Origin: Marinobacterium sediminicola
GTDB lineage: Bacteria > Pseudomonadota > Gammaproteobacteria > Pseudomonadales > Balneatricaceae
Length of the DNA stretch: 64,000 nt
Assembly (NCBI RefSeq): GCF_022343685.1
Contig: NZ_CP092123.1
Location: 2,170,001 to 2,234,000 of the forward strand
Reading direction: 5' to 3'
Shown here piece by piece: positions 8,601 to 16,871 of the stretch. The first letter of the stretch is position 1; each line of letters begins with the position of its first letter. The translations under genes and the position numbers were made by a program. A model generated the notes under the pieces. That model was not told the DNA's origin and ran no database searches. It worked only from the letters and a program-made list of their open reading frames with translations.

Positions 8601-9143
8601 GAAGCGGTTACCCGCAGTCTGTACAAGCTCATGGCCTACAAGGACGAGTATGAGGTGGCGCGCCTCTATACCGACGGCGCCTGGCTGGCTAACATCAAGC
8701 GCCAGTTCCAGGGGGACTTCAAGTTGAAGTTCCACATGGCACCACCGCTGCTGTCCAAGCGTGATCCGGAAACCGGCCACCTGAAAAAACGAGAGTTCGG
8801 CCCCTGGATGTACGGTGCCCTGAAGCTGCTGAGCCGCCTCAAGGGCCTGCGTGGTACCAAACTGGACCTGTTCGGTTACAGCGAAGAGCGCAAGCAGGAA
8901 CGCGCGCTGATCATTGAATACCGCAAACGGATCGAGAAGCTTATCGTCAATCTCAGCACCGACAATCTGCAAACAGCCATCGCGATAGCGGCCGTACCTC
9001 AGCAGATCAAGGGCTTTGGTCACGTGAAGGAGAGAAACCTTGCACAGGCAAAAGAGCGCTGGGCAATGCTGGAGGAACGTTTTGACAATCCCGCCCGGCA
9101 TATACAGGCGGTACAGATCATGGAGCCCGAACTGGTCGATTGA
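5646..9143 (+). CDS. Indolepyruvate:ferredoxin oxidoreductase, fused alpha-beta type
   Basis: A 1165-residue fused 2-oxoacid:ferredoxin oxidoreductase, the normal size for the proteobacterial single-chain form. It decarboxylates aryl 2-oxoacids such as indolepyruvate to the acyl-CoA, passing electrons to ferredoxin. The N-terminal part has GYRGSPFG and NPGVNEAMAATAVWG of the pyrimidine-binding domain. FCSGCPHNSS is at about Cys432. The TPP-binding region has GGEGATW and LGDGTYYHSG. Cysteines for an Fe-S cluster lie at residues 633-645 (CEGCGDCGEASNC) and near 672-680 (SCVNGFCPS). The gamma-like domain starts around ALVCGIGGTGVVT and uses a glycine-rich loop. It probably handles transamination products of aromatic amino acids or aryl amines, which fits the amine dehydrogenase operon downstream. 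A terminator follows. Confidence 0.93.
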   Translation: MSAPQKTPEQTYVQQDGPVFMSGNQAYLRLTFEQHRRDREAGLNTAGFISGYRGSPFGHFDQDAKRVGKALAARNIKFNPGVNEAMAATAVWGSQQIDFFNSSKFDGVFGLWYGKGPGVDHAADALHHGNLWGTHKNGGVVMAVGDDPMSRSSSIQQQSEHVLSGLCIPVFHASSVQDIYDYGLIGYQLSRYAGVWVAVKSVSDIAESWYMVDVDPARTRTVLPDDFDIPDCGVHIRWPDKSVDQDYRMTAARIPAVKAFVRTNRLNKVTHDASKRRLGIVSAGKSYLDTLEALEDLGIDQQQRDALGLAVFKVACIWPLEESLLREFAATVDELIVLEESRPFLETQVKDVLYDMPVELRPRVLGKRDHDGKEQLPSNGELTPSMIARVLVNWFGKDNATESMQQWMQVLDNTDTEIAVPRENVDRTPYFCSGCPHNSSTKVPEGANQLIGIGCHYLVHLMERDGVSYTQMGGEGATWAGAAPFVDQQHAFVNLGDGTYYHSGSVAIRQAIASNINITYKILFNDAVAMTGGQSFDGPLSVEAITHEMKAEGATRVVVVSADPGKFDKHRFAAGTDLYHRDDLIKVQKELEATPGVTVLIYEQTCATELRRRRKSGQAEDPAKRAYINYRLCEGCGDCGEASNCLSVQPVETELGRKRIIDQSACNKDFSCVNGFCPSFVTIEGGDLAKGKGIEIAEDMFTDLPQPAVASSEGVFGALVCGIGGTGVVTISSLMGEAAQSEGKASQVLDLTGMAQKFGAVYCHLKIGDSVDDLNATRLSRGKANLLIGADIVTSASNEGLSRLRRDVTQAVVNEHETVTGAFTRDGDFHIPVKAMREAIERFTGKGNAHFFDSTDVALRLTGDTIGANIMLLGYACQMGWLPVKLESLESAIAKNGVAVPYNLRAFKLGRLMAHNPQQIEKLMEQGFPTPEWRILSDNVDQMIERRERDLIAYQDKKYAASFRELVERVRRAETAIQQDSIALTEAVTRSLYKLMAYKDEYEVARLYTDGAWLANIKRQFQGDFKLKFHMAPPLLSKRDPETGHLKKREFGPWMYGALKLLSRLKGLRGTKLDLFGYSEERKQERALIIEYRKRIEKLIVNLSTDNLQTAIAIAAVPQQIKGFGHVKERNLAQAKERWAMLEERFDNPARHIQAVQIMEPELVD

Positions 9144-9173
9144 TCACTGAGTCATAACACTGAACAAACTCTC

Positions 9174-9208
9174 GAACACCCGATACGCCTCGCGTACCGG
9201 GTGTTTTT
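9174..9208 (+). terminator. Rho-independent terminator after the indolepyruvate oxidoreductase gene
   Basis: AACACCCG and CGGGTGTT arms (9174-9206) with internal TACG/CGTA pairing form a long stem that ends in a T-run (TTTTT). It lies 30 bases after the stop and separates this gene from the convergent HAD gene. Confidence 0.85.
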
Positions 9209-9257
9209 CCAGTCAGGCCCCGGTCAGGCCTCTTTCATGTCCCATATTGTTCAGACT

Positions 9258-10031
9258 TCAAAGATGTTCCGGTAGCTGGGCAATGGAATCCAGCACAACA
9301 TCCGGCACAATTGAGGAGCTTACCATCTGCTCTGGCCGAAACTTCCCGGTGCGCACCAGAACGCCTTTCATGCCACAGTGTTGAGCGCCCCCCACATCCG
9401 ACTCGATATCATCCCCGATCATGGCCAGATATTCAGGTTGGCATTTCAGCGCCTGGGCCCCCGCCTGAAAGAAAGCGGCCGAAGGCTTGCCGATGATCGT
9501 GGCTTCCACACCGCTGGCATATTCAATCGCCGCGACAAAAGCACCGATATCGACCCTAAAACCTTCCTCTGTTTGCCAGTACCTGTTCTTGTGCAGCGCC
9601 ACCAGCCTGGCCCCTGACATCACCATTTGGGCAAGCCGATTGATCAGGTCATAATTCCAGGCCCGTCCGATGTCTCCAATCAGCACGGCATCAGGAGCAT
9701 TTTCGACAGGTTCAAATGCCTCAAATTCACTTTTAATGGCATCGGATATGGCAAGGAAGCAGGAACGCACACCCGCCTGATGCAGATAGTTGGCGGCGAC
9801 AGAGGGGGTACTCAGTATTTCCTCAGGCTCGATGGAAAAGCCCAGGGCTTTGAGTTTCCGGGACAGACTGCCACGTGACTGGGTGGTTGTGTTGGTCAGA
9901 AATCGAACCGGCAACGCCAGCTTGCGGATATGCGCCAGAGCCTCTTGTGCCCCATCAATCGCCTGATTGCCTACATAAAGCACTCCATCAAGGTCAATCA
10001 GCATACCCTGAGCGTTATCCAACACTTTCAT
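9258..10031 (-). CDS. HAD-IIA phosphatase, LHPP-like (TIGR01458 type)
   Basis: A 257-residue HAD-superfamily hydrolase. Motif I is LIDLDGVLY (Asp13 and Asp15), motif II is FLTNTTTQSR, the motif III lysine lies in IIGKPSAAFF, and motif IV is MIGDDIESDVGG. The overall pattern matches subfamily IIA proteins related to LHPP (phospholysine/phosphohistidine inorganic pyrophosphate phosphatase). ATG at 10029-10031 has GGAGG seven bases upstream; a TTG directly before it is too close. It starts 70 bases after the qhpG stop on the same strand with no terminator between, so it may be the last gene of the amine dehydrogenase operon. It is not part of the described qhp set, and its substrate is unknown. 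Confidence 0.85.
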   Translation of the reverse strand: MKVLDNAQGMLIDLDGVLYVGNQAIDGAQEALAHIRKLALPVRFLTNTTTQSRGSLSRKLKALGFSIEPEEILSTPSVAANYLHQAGVRSCFLAISDAIKSEFEAFEPVENAPDAVLIGDIGRAWNYDLINRLAQMVMSGARLVALHKNRYWQTEEGFRVDIGAFVAAIEYASGVEATIIGKPSAAFFQAGAQALKCQPEYLAMIGDDIESDVGGAQHCGMKGVLVRTGKFRPEQMVSSSIVPDVVLDSIAQLPEHL

Positions 10032-10100
10032 CAAGCACCCTCCGATTCAGTATCTTTCACAGTATAGAAGGTGCTTACTTGACCAAGGGCATAAACCCGG

Positions 10101-11429
10101 TCAGACCTTGATCCATCCCTGATTTTGCATCCAGAGCGCCAGGCGTCTGCCGTTGTCATCCCCGAGACTGTCCGCGAGCACCTCATCAGCCGTTCGGTCC
10201 GACTCGGCTCGCACAGCCTCCAGCAAGGGAGCCAATGGCAGGCCATTCAGATGCCAGATGCCCAGTGGCTGATCAGGCGTAATCACGACCGGGGCCTCTG
10301 TGATCACTCCGTCTTGCACTACGGGACGCATACCGATGCTGACCTGATCCGGTGTGACTTCAAGATGCAACGGCTGGCTATCGGGCCACTGGCTTCGTTC
10401 CTGCCAGAAAGGTCGTAGCGGCCATTGGGTTTCCTGGGCATAAAAGTCGCGCCCGATACGGGCAAAACGGTAGAACAGTCCCTCGATGCGCGCCTCGTGA
10501 AAGGCCTTGGCCAGTTCGGCACGTTCCGGGTGCCTGATCAGGGTGTTCACCACGGCAGGGGCCTGCAGCGCCGAAGACAGCGCCTGGAAAATACCGTTGC
10601 CGGAAAGCGGGTCCACTGCCATGGCGGCATCGCCCACCCGAATCCAGCTGTCACCGGCACTGTGTTCACAGAGTACGGGGGTACTGGTACGCGCATACAC
10701 GTCACCGGCCGGTTCCGCCCCCTCGATGAACGGCTGTGCCTGCTCCAGCTGTTCAAGCCGCGCGCGGCACCAGTCACCCAGTTCACGCTTGGGCGGCAGG
10801 TTGGCACTGGCCACGTCCAAGGTCAGCTGCAGGTAACGACGACCGTCATTGCGCATCGCCATCCAGGCCCAGCCATCCTCAAAGCTCTGCACGGCCGAAC
10901 GCGACTCTGCCTGCGGTCCTTGCCAATATTGCAGCAGGGATACCGTCTGTGCACCCTTGACTCGGGGCACCCCGGCCGCCGGGGCCGCTCGCCCTCGAGC
11001 TTCCACCAGAAAGCTCGCAGACAGCTGCTGTTCACCACCTTCAGCCAGCGCCACCTCGGCAATATGCCTGCTGCCTTCTGCCTGGCAAGTCTTGACCCGA
11101 CCCTGGATCACCTGCACGCCTTGCTCAGAAAGATCCACAAGCAAGGCTTGATCGAAACGCTGACGGGGCACCAGACGCTCCGTATTGGCTGCGCTGGTCA
11201 CGCCGTTCCACGTCACCTGACGCGGCGACGGATCAGCCATTTCATTCAGTGCGATATTGAACCCGGCTCCCTTCATTCCCTGAATGACACGGTCAGAAAT
11301 GCCTTCAACCGCATCGAAAGGACGCGGTTCTCCGATCAGTGTGACGCTGTACCCAAGACGGCGCAGCCCGATAGCAACGGCGCCACCGGCGGGACCGCCC
11401 CCCAGAACCAGAACATCGGACTCAATCAT
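10101..11429 (-). CDS. qhpG: QhpG, FAD-dependent monooxygenase for CTQ cofactor formation
   Basis: A 442-residue FAD protein of the tryptophan-halogenase/hydroxylase type. It has the dinucleotide loop VLGGGPAGGAVAIGL at the N-terminus and DAAMAVDPLSGNGI where the flavin ribityl chain binds. In QHNDH biosynthesis, QhpG adds two hydroxyl oxygens to a specific tryptophan of the crosslinked gamma subunit, the precursor of cysteine tryptophylquinone. Its assignment rests on the fold and on its place at the end of an intact qhpADCBFEG order. ATG at 11427-11429 has GAGGAGG five bases upstream and overlaps the qhpE stop by 8 bases, indicating translational coupling. Confidence 0.85.
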   Translation of the reverse strand: MIESDVLVLGGGPAGGAVAIGLRRLGYSVTLIGEPRPFDAVEGISDRVIQGMKGAGFNIALNEMADPSPRQVTWNGVTSAANTERLVPRQRFDQALLVDLSEQGVQVIQGRVKTCQAEGSRHIAEVALAEGGEQQLSASFLVEARGRAAPAAGVPRVKGAQTVSLLQYWQGPQAESRSAVQSFEDGWAWMAMRNDGRRYLQLTLDVASANLPPKRELGDWCRARLEQLEQAQPFIEGAEPAGDVYARTSTPVLCEHSAGDSWIRVGDAAMAVDPLSGNGIFQALSSALQAPAVVNTLIRHPERAELAKAFHEARIEGLFYRFARIGRDFYAQETQWPLRPFWQERSQWPDSQPLHLEVTPDQVSIGMRPVVQDGVITEAPVVITPDQPLGIWHLNGLPLAPLLEAVRAESDRTADEVLADSLGDDNGRRLALWMQNQGWIKV

Positions 11430-12108
11430 CAGCACCTCCTCTGCGCTCAGGACCATGATAAAGGGATTGAGCAATCAACCACTGCCGGGCTGAACTCAGG
11501 TTTGGGGCATCTGTCTGGCTCAGATAACGTGCCAGATGAGCGCTCAGATGCGCACATCCCAGGCTGGCACCCGACTGTCCGACACTGTCATCCAACGGTC
11601 GGACGCAGGCACCGAAATCGGCAAACTCGGTTTCGAGATGGGAGATCTGTTCACGCTCACAGCGGGCATCGCCGGTCATCCGAAAAACACCAGGGTAACC
11701 GGAGGGAAACACCGGCTCACCTCGCGCCGGGCTGGCAGCACAGAGAATGACTCCCTTCTGCAGCGCACGTGCGCAGGCCTCGCGCAGGGAATCACGGTCA
11801 TGGCGCAGCCCCAGACTCAGGTTGATCACCTGTGCCCCCTGATCAACCAGCCAGTCGATTGCTGCAGCCACCTGTGCCGCCGTGGTCGTGAAGCGATCAT
11901 GAAAGACCTGTGCCGACAGCACTTCGGCCTGGGGCGCGAGCTGCTGGATGATGTCGATGATGCGGCTGCCGTGCCCAATACGGTCGGGTTCGGCCTCGGC
12001 CATCCAGAGCTGACTGTCGGCCAGCACGAAAGCGGCGCTCTCGCTCACCTGCTGCGCGTCAGAGCAGCCAGAGTCCACGACACCAATGCGAATGGTCTCA
12101 ACCGACAT
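11422..12108 (-). CDS. qhpE: QhpE, subtilisin-like protease that removes the QhpC leader
   Basis: A 228-residue subtilase without a signal peptide, consistent with cytoplasmic action. The triad is visible: Asp12 in GVVDSG, His46 in RIGHGSRI, and Ser in SGASLGCAHLSAH near the C-terminus. VINLSLG is the substrate-binding strand. At about 230 residues it is shorter than secreted subtilisins, as expected for QhpE. In the known pathway it cuts the leader from the crosslinked gamma subunit. ATG at 12106-12108 has AGGAGG six bases upstream. It overlaps the end of qhpF by 11 bases and qhpG by 8. Confidence 0.87.
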   Translation of the reverse strand: MSVETIRIGVVDSGCSDAQQVSESAAFVLADSQLWMAEAEPDRIGHGSRIIDIIQQLAPQAEVLSAQVFHDRFTTTAAQVAAAIDWLVDQGAQVINLSLGLRHDRDSLREACARALQKGVILCAASPARGEPVFPSGYPGVFRMTGDARCEREQISHLETEFADFGACVRPLDDSVGQSGASLGCAHLSAHLARYLSQTDAPNLSSARQWLIAQSLYHGPERRGGADD

Positions 12109-13825
12109 CAGCCACCTCCTCAACCTCCCTCAAGTGACCATTCTGCAACAGCAGGCGCAGATCGGCCCCGGCCAGCGTGGAGGGGCGATGGCTGATCAGA
12201 ATACGGGTTCGGTCGGCAAAGAGCCTGTCGACCGCTGCGATCACCTGCTGTTCAGTGGCTTCATCCACCGCCGACGTGGCTTCATCGAGCACCAGTACGG
12301 CCGGCTGTTGCAACAGGGCACGGGCGATCGCAATTCGCTGTTTCTGGCCACCCGAGAGCTGCTGCCCCCTTTCACCCAGCGGAGTATCCAGACCCTGGGG
12401 CATACGCTCGATAAGCTCTTCCAGCTGAGCCTCACGTGCCGCCTCACGCACCTGTTCATCGGTCGCTTCAGGACAGGCATAACGCAGGTTATCTGCCAGT
12501 GAGCCTCGGAACAGGGTAATTTCTTGGGACACTACTGCCACGCTGCGACGCAAATCAGACAGCCCCAGCTCGCGGATATCCACACCATCCAGCAGCACAC
12601 GTCCCTCTGCGGGATCATAGTGGCGCTGCAACAGATCGATCAGGGTCGACTTGCCCGCTCCTGATGCCCCTGCCAACGCAATCTTCTGTCCGGCGGGCAG
12701 CAAGACACTGACCCTGTTCAGCACGGGGTCGCGGTCCGCGTAGGCGAAGCTGATACCCTCCAGTTGCAGCTCGCCCTTGAGAGGCTGCGGCAAAGGCCTG
12801 GGTTCGGCCGGCGAGTCAATATCGGCATCCGTCAGGCGCAAATCGCTGACCCGGTTCAGACTGACACTCATCCGCTGGATGGCGACATAAAGCCCCAGCA
12901 GGCTGTTGACCGGCCCGGTGGCCATGCCCAGATAGGTAGAGAAGGCGATCAGCGACCCCAGCTGCCATTGCCCCTGAATCACCCACCAGCCTCCGATCAG
13001 AAAGGCGGTGGCACGGGTCATGGAGGTCAGAGTGCCGGGAATGGCATGGGTAAAGAATTCGGTCACCTGAAGCTTCAGTAGCTGATCCAGGTAGTTGTCG
13101 TTGAGCCCTCCCAGACGTTTGCGCTCACGCCCCTCCTGACCGCTGGACTGGATGAACTTCATCGCCGGCAGGGTTTCAACCAGAAAGCTGGACAGGTCCG
13201 CCGAACGTTCTCGCATTTCACGGGTACGCACCTCCACCTTGCGCCGCATCCAGCGCAGCCAGACCACCTCCAGCGGAATCAGTACCAGCACCAGCAGCGA
13301 CAGTTTCCAGGACAGCGTCACCAGCAGTACCAGCGCACCCACCAGGCCGATAATGCTGCTGACCGCCGAAAACAGGCTGTCGACGGCAAAACGCTGGATT
13401 TCGGCCACATCGCCATCGATGCGCGACAGCAGATCGCCGATGCGGCGGCCACCGAAGAAGGACGGTGACAAGCGTTGCAGATGTGCGTAGAGGTCGGTTC
13501 GCAGGGCAAACAGAATGCGACCGGACAGTCGTGTATGCAAATAACGGTTAACCCCTGAAAGGGCCGTCCCCAGAATACCCACCAGCACCATCGCCACGGC
13601 CAGCTGTATCAGCATGCCATAATCCTTGGCGATCAAACCTTCATCGATCAGCAACTTGGTCAGCCAGGGCTGCAGCAACACCAGTGCCGAACCGATAAAT
13701 GACAGGCCAAGCAGCCCGGCAATTGCTCTCTTCTGGGGTTTGACGAAGCTGTACAACCAGCGAAATCCCTGCTCCAGACGACTGCGATCAGGAGCATGAA
13801 TCGCGCGCACCAGCCAGTTCAACAT
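12098..13825 (-). CDS. qhpF: QhpF, ABC exporter (fused membrane and ATPase domains)
   Basis: A 575-residue half-transporter. An N-terminal six-helix membrane domain occupies roughly residues 35-320. The ATPase follows with Walker A GASGAGKST, the signature LSGGQKQRIAIARALL, and Walker B VLVLDEATSAVDEATE. It belongs to the MsbA/peptide-exporter class and would work as a homodimer. In the QHNDH pathway QhpF is proposed to move the processed gamma subunit to the periplasm, since QhpC has no Sec signal. It lies 105 bases downstream of qhpB, past a clear terminator hairpin, and overlaps qhpE. Confidence 0.88.
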   Translation of the reverse strand: MLNWLVRAIHAPDRSRLEQGFRWLYSFVKPQKRAIAGLLGLSFIGSALVLLQPWLTKLLIDEGLIAKDYGMLIQLAVAMVLVGILGTALSGVNRYLHTRLSGRILFALRTDLYAHLQRLSPSFFGGRRIGDLLSRIDGDVAEIQRFAVDSLFSAVSSIIGLVGALVLLVTLSWKLSLLVLVLIPLEVVWLRWMRRKVEVRTREMRERSADLSSFLVETLPAMKFIQSSGQEGRERKRLGGLNDNYLDQLLKLQVTEFFTHAIPGTLTSMTRATAFLIGGWWVIQGQWQLGSLIAFSTYLGMATGPVNSLLGLYVAIQRMSVSLNRVSDLRLTDADIDSPAEPRPLPQPLKGELQLEGISFAYADRDPVLNRVSVLLPAGQKIALAGASGAGKSTLIDLLQRHYDPAEGRVLLDGVDIRELGLSDLRRSVAVVSQEITLFRGSLADNLRYACPEATDEQVREAAREAQLEELIERMPQGLDTPLGERGQQLSGGQKQRIAIARALLQQPAVLVLDEATSAVDEATEQQVIAAVDRLFADRTRILISHRPSTLAGADLRLLLQNGHLREVEEVADVG

Positions 13826-13865
13826 ACTATTTTCCTTCTGTTACGCAGGCCCAGTCAGCAAACAA

Positions 13866-13899
13866 AAACGGGAGGGCCGCTGCCGGCACCTCCCGTTGA
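13866..13899 (-). terminator. Intra-operon terminator between qhpB and qhpF
   Basis: On the minus strand AACGGGAGG and CCTCCCGTT form a perfect 9-bp stem around a GC-rich loop that can itself pair (GCCGGC). The right arm runs into TTTTT. This has the form of an intrinsic terminator yet sits inside the qhp gene set. It probably lowers expression of qhpFEG relative to qhpADCB. Confidence 0.75.
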
Positions 13900-13929
13900 C
13901 TATACCTGAATTGAGCACTCAGTCAGGTA

Positions 13930-15048
13930 TCAATCCCTGATGGTGGCCACACGCAGGTCGGATGTGGTCATGTCACCGGTCAGCTGGATGGAGCCGATCT
14001 TCTCCAGCGTATCGGAATCATGGATCGAGATATCGCTGCTGGTGCCGCCTACATAGATGGTCTTGCCATCACCCGAGATGTTCAGGTTGTAGTAGGTGTG
14101 CGGCATCTCATAGACCGCGAGGGTTTTGTTCTCACTGATATCGTGCTTGGACAGCGTATTGAAGCTGCCGTACAGGATATTGGAATCACGCGGGTCAGTG
14201 ATGAAGTTGAAGATGATGAATTCGAACGGAATCGTCTCCATGCGCTCAGCTTCACCGGTTGCCAGATCCACGCGACTCATGCCCCACCACCACTCGGCGG
14301 TTTCGAAGTTCCACTCTTCAGAATCGAACTTGGCTGTGATGTACGGCATGATGTACTCGTTTGCCTGCTCACCCTGGGAGTGCATGGCAAAGGCATCAGG
14401 CGGCAACCACAGCGGACCTTTTTCCCAGTTGGCCAGCTTGGTGACAACACGGGTTTCGCCATTCTGCGGGTTGATTGCCTTGACGTCGGCACCGCCCAGA
14501 ATCACTTCGCCCTTCTCGGTCGCAGCAATCTTGGTGATACGACGATCCACCGGGAAAGTGCGTACCGGCTTGGCATTCAGGCCATCTTCGATGTTGAACA
14601 CGGCCAGACGCGGTTCCATGACCTCAAAACGGTCACGATGTTTCTTGATCGGGTTCTGCACGGTGTACAGTTCCTTGCCGTCAGCGCTGACCGCTACCGA
14701 CTGGAACGACTTCACCTGAATGGTGGGCGTCGACTGTACGGCGCTGAAGGTCATTTCGCAGTTACGGATATCGAAACCGTAAATATCTTCCCAGTTGTTA
14801 CCCAGCACGTAGGCATGAGTACCATCCTTGGACACGGCCATGGCGCCGGAGCCAAACGGTCCCGGGATATCACAGGTGCGTGCGATCTTGTTGGTGCTCA
14901 TGTCGATCACGTGCAGCTGGTTCGGACGGGTCACCGTCAGCAGGTACTCCTGGTCGGCCATGGCCGTGGGTGCAACTGCTGACAAAGCGCTACCCAGCGC
15001 CAGGGAGCCGACGAGTCCGGCTGACTTAAACAGCTTGTTCAATTTCAT
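13930..15048 (-). CDS. qhpB: QhpB, QHNDH beta subunit (periplasmic beta-propeller)
   Basis: A 372-residue protein with a Sec signal peptide ending near APTAMA (about residue 31). The mature part has repeating propeller blades of the YVTN kind (QEYLLTVTRPNQLHVIDMS, VSKDGTHAYVLGNNW, ISGDGKTIYVGGTSSDISIHD). The QHNDH beta subunit is a seven-bladed propeller that helps form the active site over the gamma subunit. ATG at 15046-15048 has AGGAGT about eight bases upstream; the qhpC stop lies 13 bases before it. Upstream in-frame codons encode no conserved sequence and would leave the signal peptide internal. Confidence 0.92.
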   Translation of the reverse strand: MKLNKLFKSAGLVGSLALGSALSAVAPTAMADQEYLLTVTRPNQLHVIDMSTNKIARTCDIPGPFGSGAMAVSKDGTHAYVLGNNWEDIYGFDIRNCEMTFSAVQSTPTIQVKSFQSVAVSADGKELYTVQNPIKKHRDRFEVMEPRLAVFNIEDGLNAKPVRTFPVDRRITKIAATEKGEVILGGADVKAINPQNGETRVVTKLANWEKGPLWLPPDAFAMHSQGEQANEYIMPYITAKFDSEEWNFETAEWWWGMSRVDLATGEAERMETIPFEFIIFNFITDPRDSNILYGSFNTLSKHDISENKTLAVYEMPHTYYNLNISGDGKTIYVGGTSSDISIHDSDTLEKIGSIQLTGDMTTSDLRVATIRD

Positions 15049-15061
15049 TACCAGACTCCTG

Positions 15062-15385
15062 TTACTCAGCATCCTCGAAAATACCATCCAGCTTGCGCCA
15101 GTCCTTGTCGGCCTTCGCCACACCGTCACCCCACTCGGGATAGGTGTTCATGGTGTCCGGAACCTGTGCCGGCCACCAGCAGGCATCGGCGCAACCATAG
15201 AGGTCGGATTCCATCGGCTGGCAGAGCGAGCCCAGACCACCGAAGGGGTCCAGTTCCCAACCCGGGTCAGTGGTGGCAGTACAGCCCACCACAGTCTGCA
15301 TGGCGACCACGTCTTCAACTTCTTCCGGGCTGACCGCTTTGTTGATCAGCTGTGCTTTCTTGTTCAGAGACTTCAGATGTTTCAT
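15062..15385 (-). CDS. qhpC: QhpC, QHNDH gamma subunit precursor carrying the CTQ and thioether sites
   Basis: A 107-residue precursor. Numbering from the ATG at 15383-15385, residues 1-28 are the cytoplasmic leader. The mature part has four cysteines whose spacing fits the known Pseudomonas and Paracoccus subunits exactly: thioethers Cys35-Glu44, Cys55-Asp61 and Cys69-Asp77, and the quinone pair Cys65-Trp71. There is no Sec signal, in line with export by QhpF. The start sits one base after the qhpD stop; AGGAGG inside the end of qhpD is its ribosome-binding site. A GTG nine bases earlier is too close to that site. Confidence 0.96.
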   Translation of the reverse strand: MKHLKSLNKKAQLINKAVSPEEVEDVVAMQTVVGCTATTDPGWELDPFGGLGSLCQPMESDLYGCADACWWPAQVPDTMNTYPEWGDGVAKADKDWRKLDGIFEDAE

Positions 15386-15386
15386 A

Positions 15387-16817
15387 TCAGGCACTCCTCC
15401 TGGGAGAGACGTATGCTTCGAAGAACCCGGGGTTCTCGAGCATGATCCGCGAATACACTTCCACGCCGAAATCGACCCAGTCTCGCATCAGGTCACAGTA
15501 GTGGTAGGAAGGATGCGTCGGATCTCCATATTTGGCGTAACTTTCGTGGTAGCAACCACCCGAACAGAGATTTCGAATACGGCAGGTTTCACAACCGGTG
15601 TTACTGCGGTCCAGACGCTTCTCGACAAACTGGCCCAGGCTGACCTTGTCGATGCCGTTTTCCACATCACCGAAGGTCGGCAGGTCAGAGCCGGTGAAAC
15701 GATGACAGAGGTTTAGCCCCCCATCCTTGTCCACCGCCAGCAGACCGATACCGGCACCGCAAGGCACCAGTTTCTTGTTGCCTTCGTACATGTCGGTGAT
15801 CAGCTGGTGCATGTTGCCGTAACCGAAGTTTGCATTGCGCAGTGCGGCTTCCAGATAACGCTTGCCCAGACGCTTCATGCCTGCAAACACCTCGACCAGT
15901 TCTTCACCAGTGAGGTTGAATTCGGCAATGTCACCGGACGTCACCGGACCGAAACCGACTTCAAAGAAGCCCAGCTCGTTGTAGAGGTGATCAAAGATCG
16001 TTTCTACATCAGTGATGCCCCGGGTCAGGGTCACGCGACAGCCGACAGGACGCGCGGTATAGCGCTTGAGCAGCATGTCCACCTTACGCTTGACCACATC
16101 GTAGGTGCCCTGGCCGCCCACCGTAATCCGGTTCTTGTCGTGCATCGCCTTGGGCCCATCCATTGAGATGGTCAGACCGAAACGGTGCGCGTTGAACCAG
16201 TCCACCAGCTCCTCGGTAAGCAGGGTGGCGTTGGTGGTCATGGTGAAATCAACGGTTGCCTCCAGATCCGCGAAACGTTTTTCGCAGTACGCCACAACCT
16301 CACGAATGAGGGGCATGTTGGACAGGGGCTCACCGCCAAAAAACACCACGTTGTAGGCAGGCTGTCCCGGCGACTCCTTCAGCAGCATCTCGACCGACTT
16401 GATGGCTGTGTCGTAGGCCATCTTCTCCCCTTTTGAGGGCGTCGTCAGGTCTTCCTTGTAGCAGTAGGTGCAGCTGAGGTTGCAGCCGGTGTTGACGTTC
16501 AGCACAACGGTGTTGAGCGGAAACTTCTCCACCTTCTGCGGGTCCGGGTTAATGCGAGCAACGATCCCTGCGTCGGAGATCACCTCCAGGGTTCGCAGCT
16601 CATCCAGCACTTCGTTAACCGCATCCTGCGAATAGCGCGCCCGGAGTTCGGCCAGATGCTCAGGCAACACCTGATCATGGCGATCGAACACCTGCAGCAG
16701 CTCACGGCCCAGCTCATCGAGCTCAAAGATACTGCTGCTGGGAATGTGAAACAGCATCTGCCGTGCATCGACATCGACACGGTGCAGATTCGGTTTCACT
16801 AGCGTCATGGCGCCCAT
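15387..16817 (-). CDS. qhpD: QhpD, radical-SAM SPASM enzyme forming thioether crosslinks in QhpC
   Basis: A 476-residue enzyme. The radical-SAM cluster motif CNLSCTYC is at Cys112, Cys116 and Cys119, followed by FFGGEPL for SAM binding. The C-terminal SPASM region supplies further cysteines ([19 protein letters not shown] and [14 protein letters not shown]) for auxiliary Fe-S clusters. The first roughly 90 residues form a RiPP-recognition-like domain that would hold the QhpC leader. QhpD installs the intrapeptidyl Cys-to-Asp/Glu thioether bonds. ATG at 16815-16817 has AGAGGTGA upstream; GTG two codons earlier is an alternative. Spacing to qhpA is 54 bases. Confidence 0.95.
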   Translation of the reverse strand: MGAMTLVKPNLHRVDVDARQMLFHIPSSSIFELDELGRELLQVFDRHDQVLPEHLAELRARYSQDAVNEVLDELRTLEVISDAGIVARINPDPQKVEKFPLNTVVLNVNTGCNLSCTYCYKEDLTTPSKGEKMAYDTAIKSVEMLLKESPGQPAYNVVFFGGEPLSNMPLIREVVAYCEKRFADLEATVDFTMTTNATLLTEELVDWFNAHRFGLTISMDGPKAMHDKNRITVGGQGTYDVVKRKVDMLLKRYTARPVGCRVTLTRGITDVETIFDHLYNELGFFEVGFGPVTSGDIAEFNLTGEELVEVFAGMKRLGKRYLEAALRNANFGYGNMHQLITDMYEGNKKLVPCGAGIGLLAVDKDGGLNLCHRFTGSDLPTFGDVENGIDKVSLGQFVEKRLDRSNTGCETCRIRNLCSGGCYHESYAKYGDPTHPSYHYCDLMRDWVDFGVEVYSRIMLENPGFFEAYVSPRRSA

Positions 16818-16871
16818 ATTCACCTCTTTGTTGTTCTGTTGGGTGGCTACTTGTTCAGGTTTGATTCGGGC

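Noticed and set aside
10425-11750. 441-codon open frame on the plus strand
   Set aside because: Runs across qhpG and qhpE in the opposite direction, and both of those have clear family motifs.
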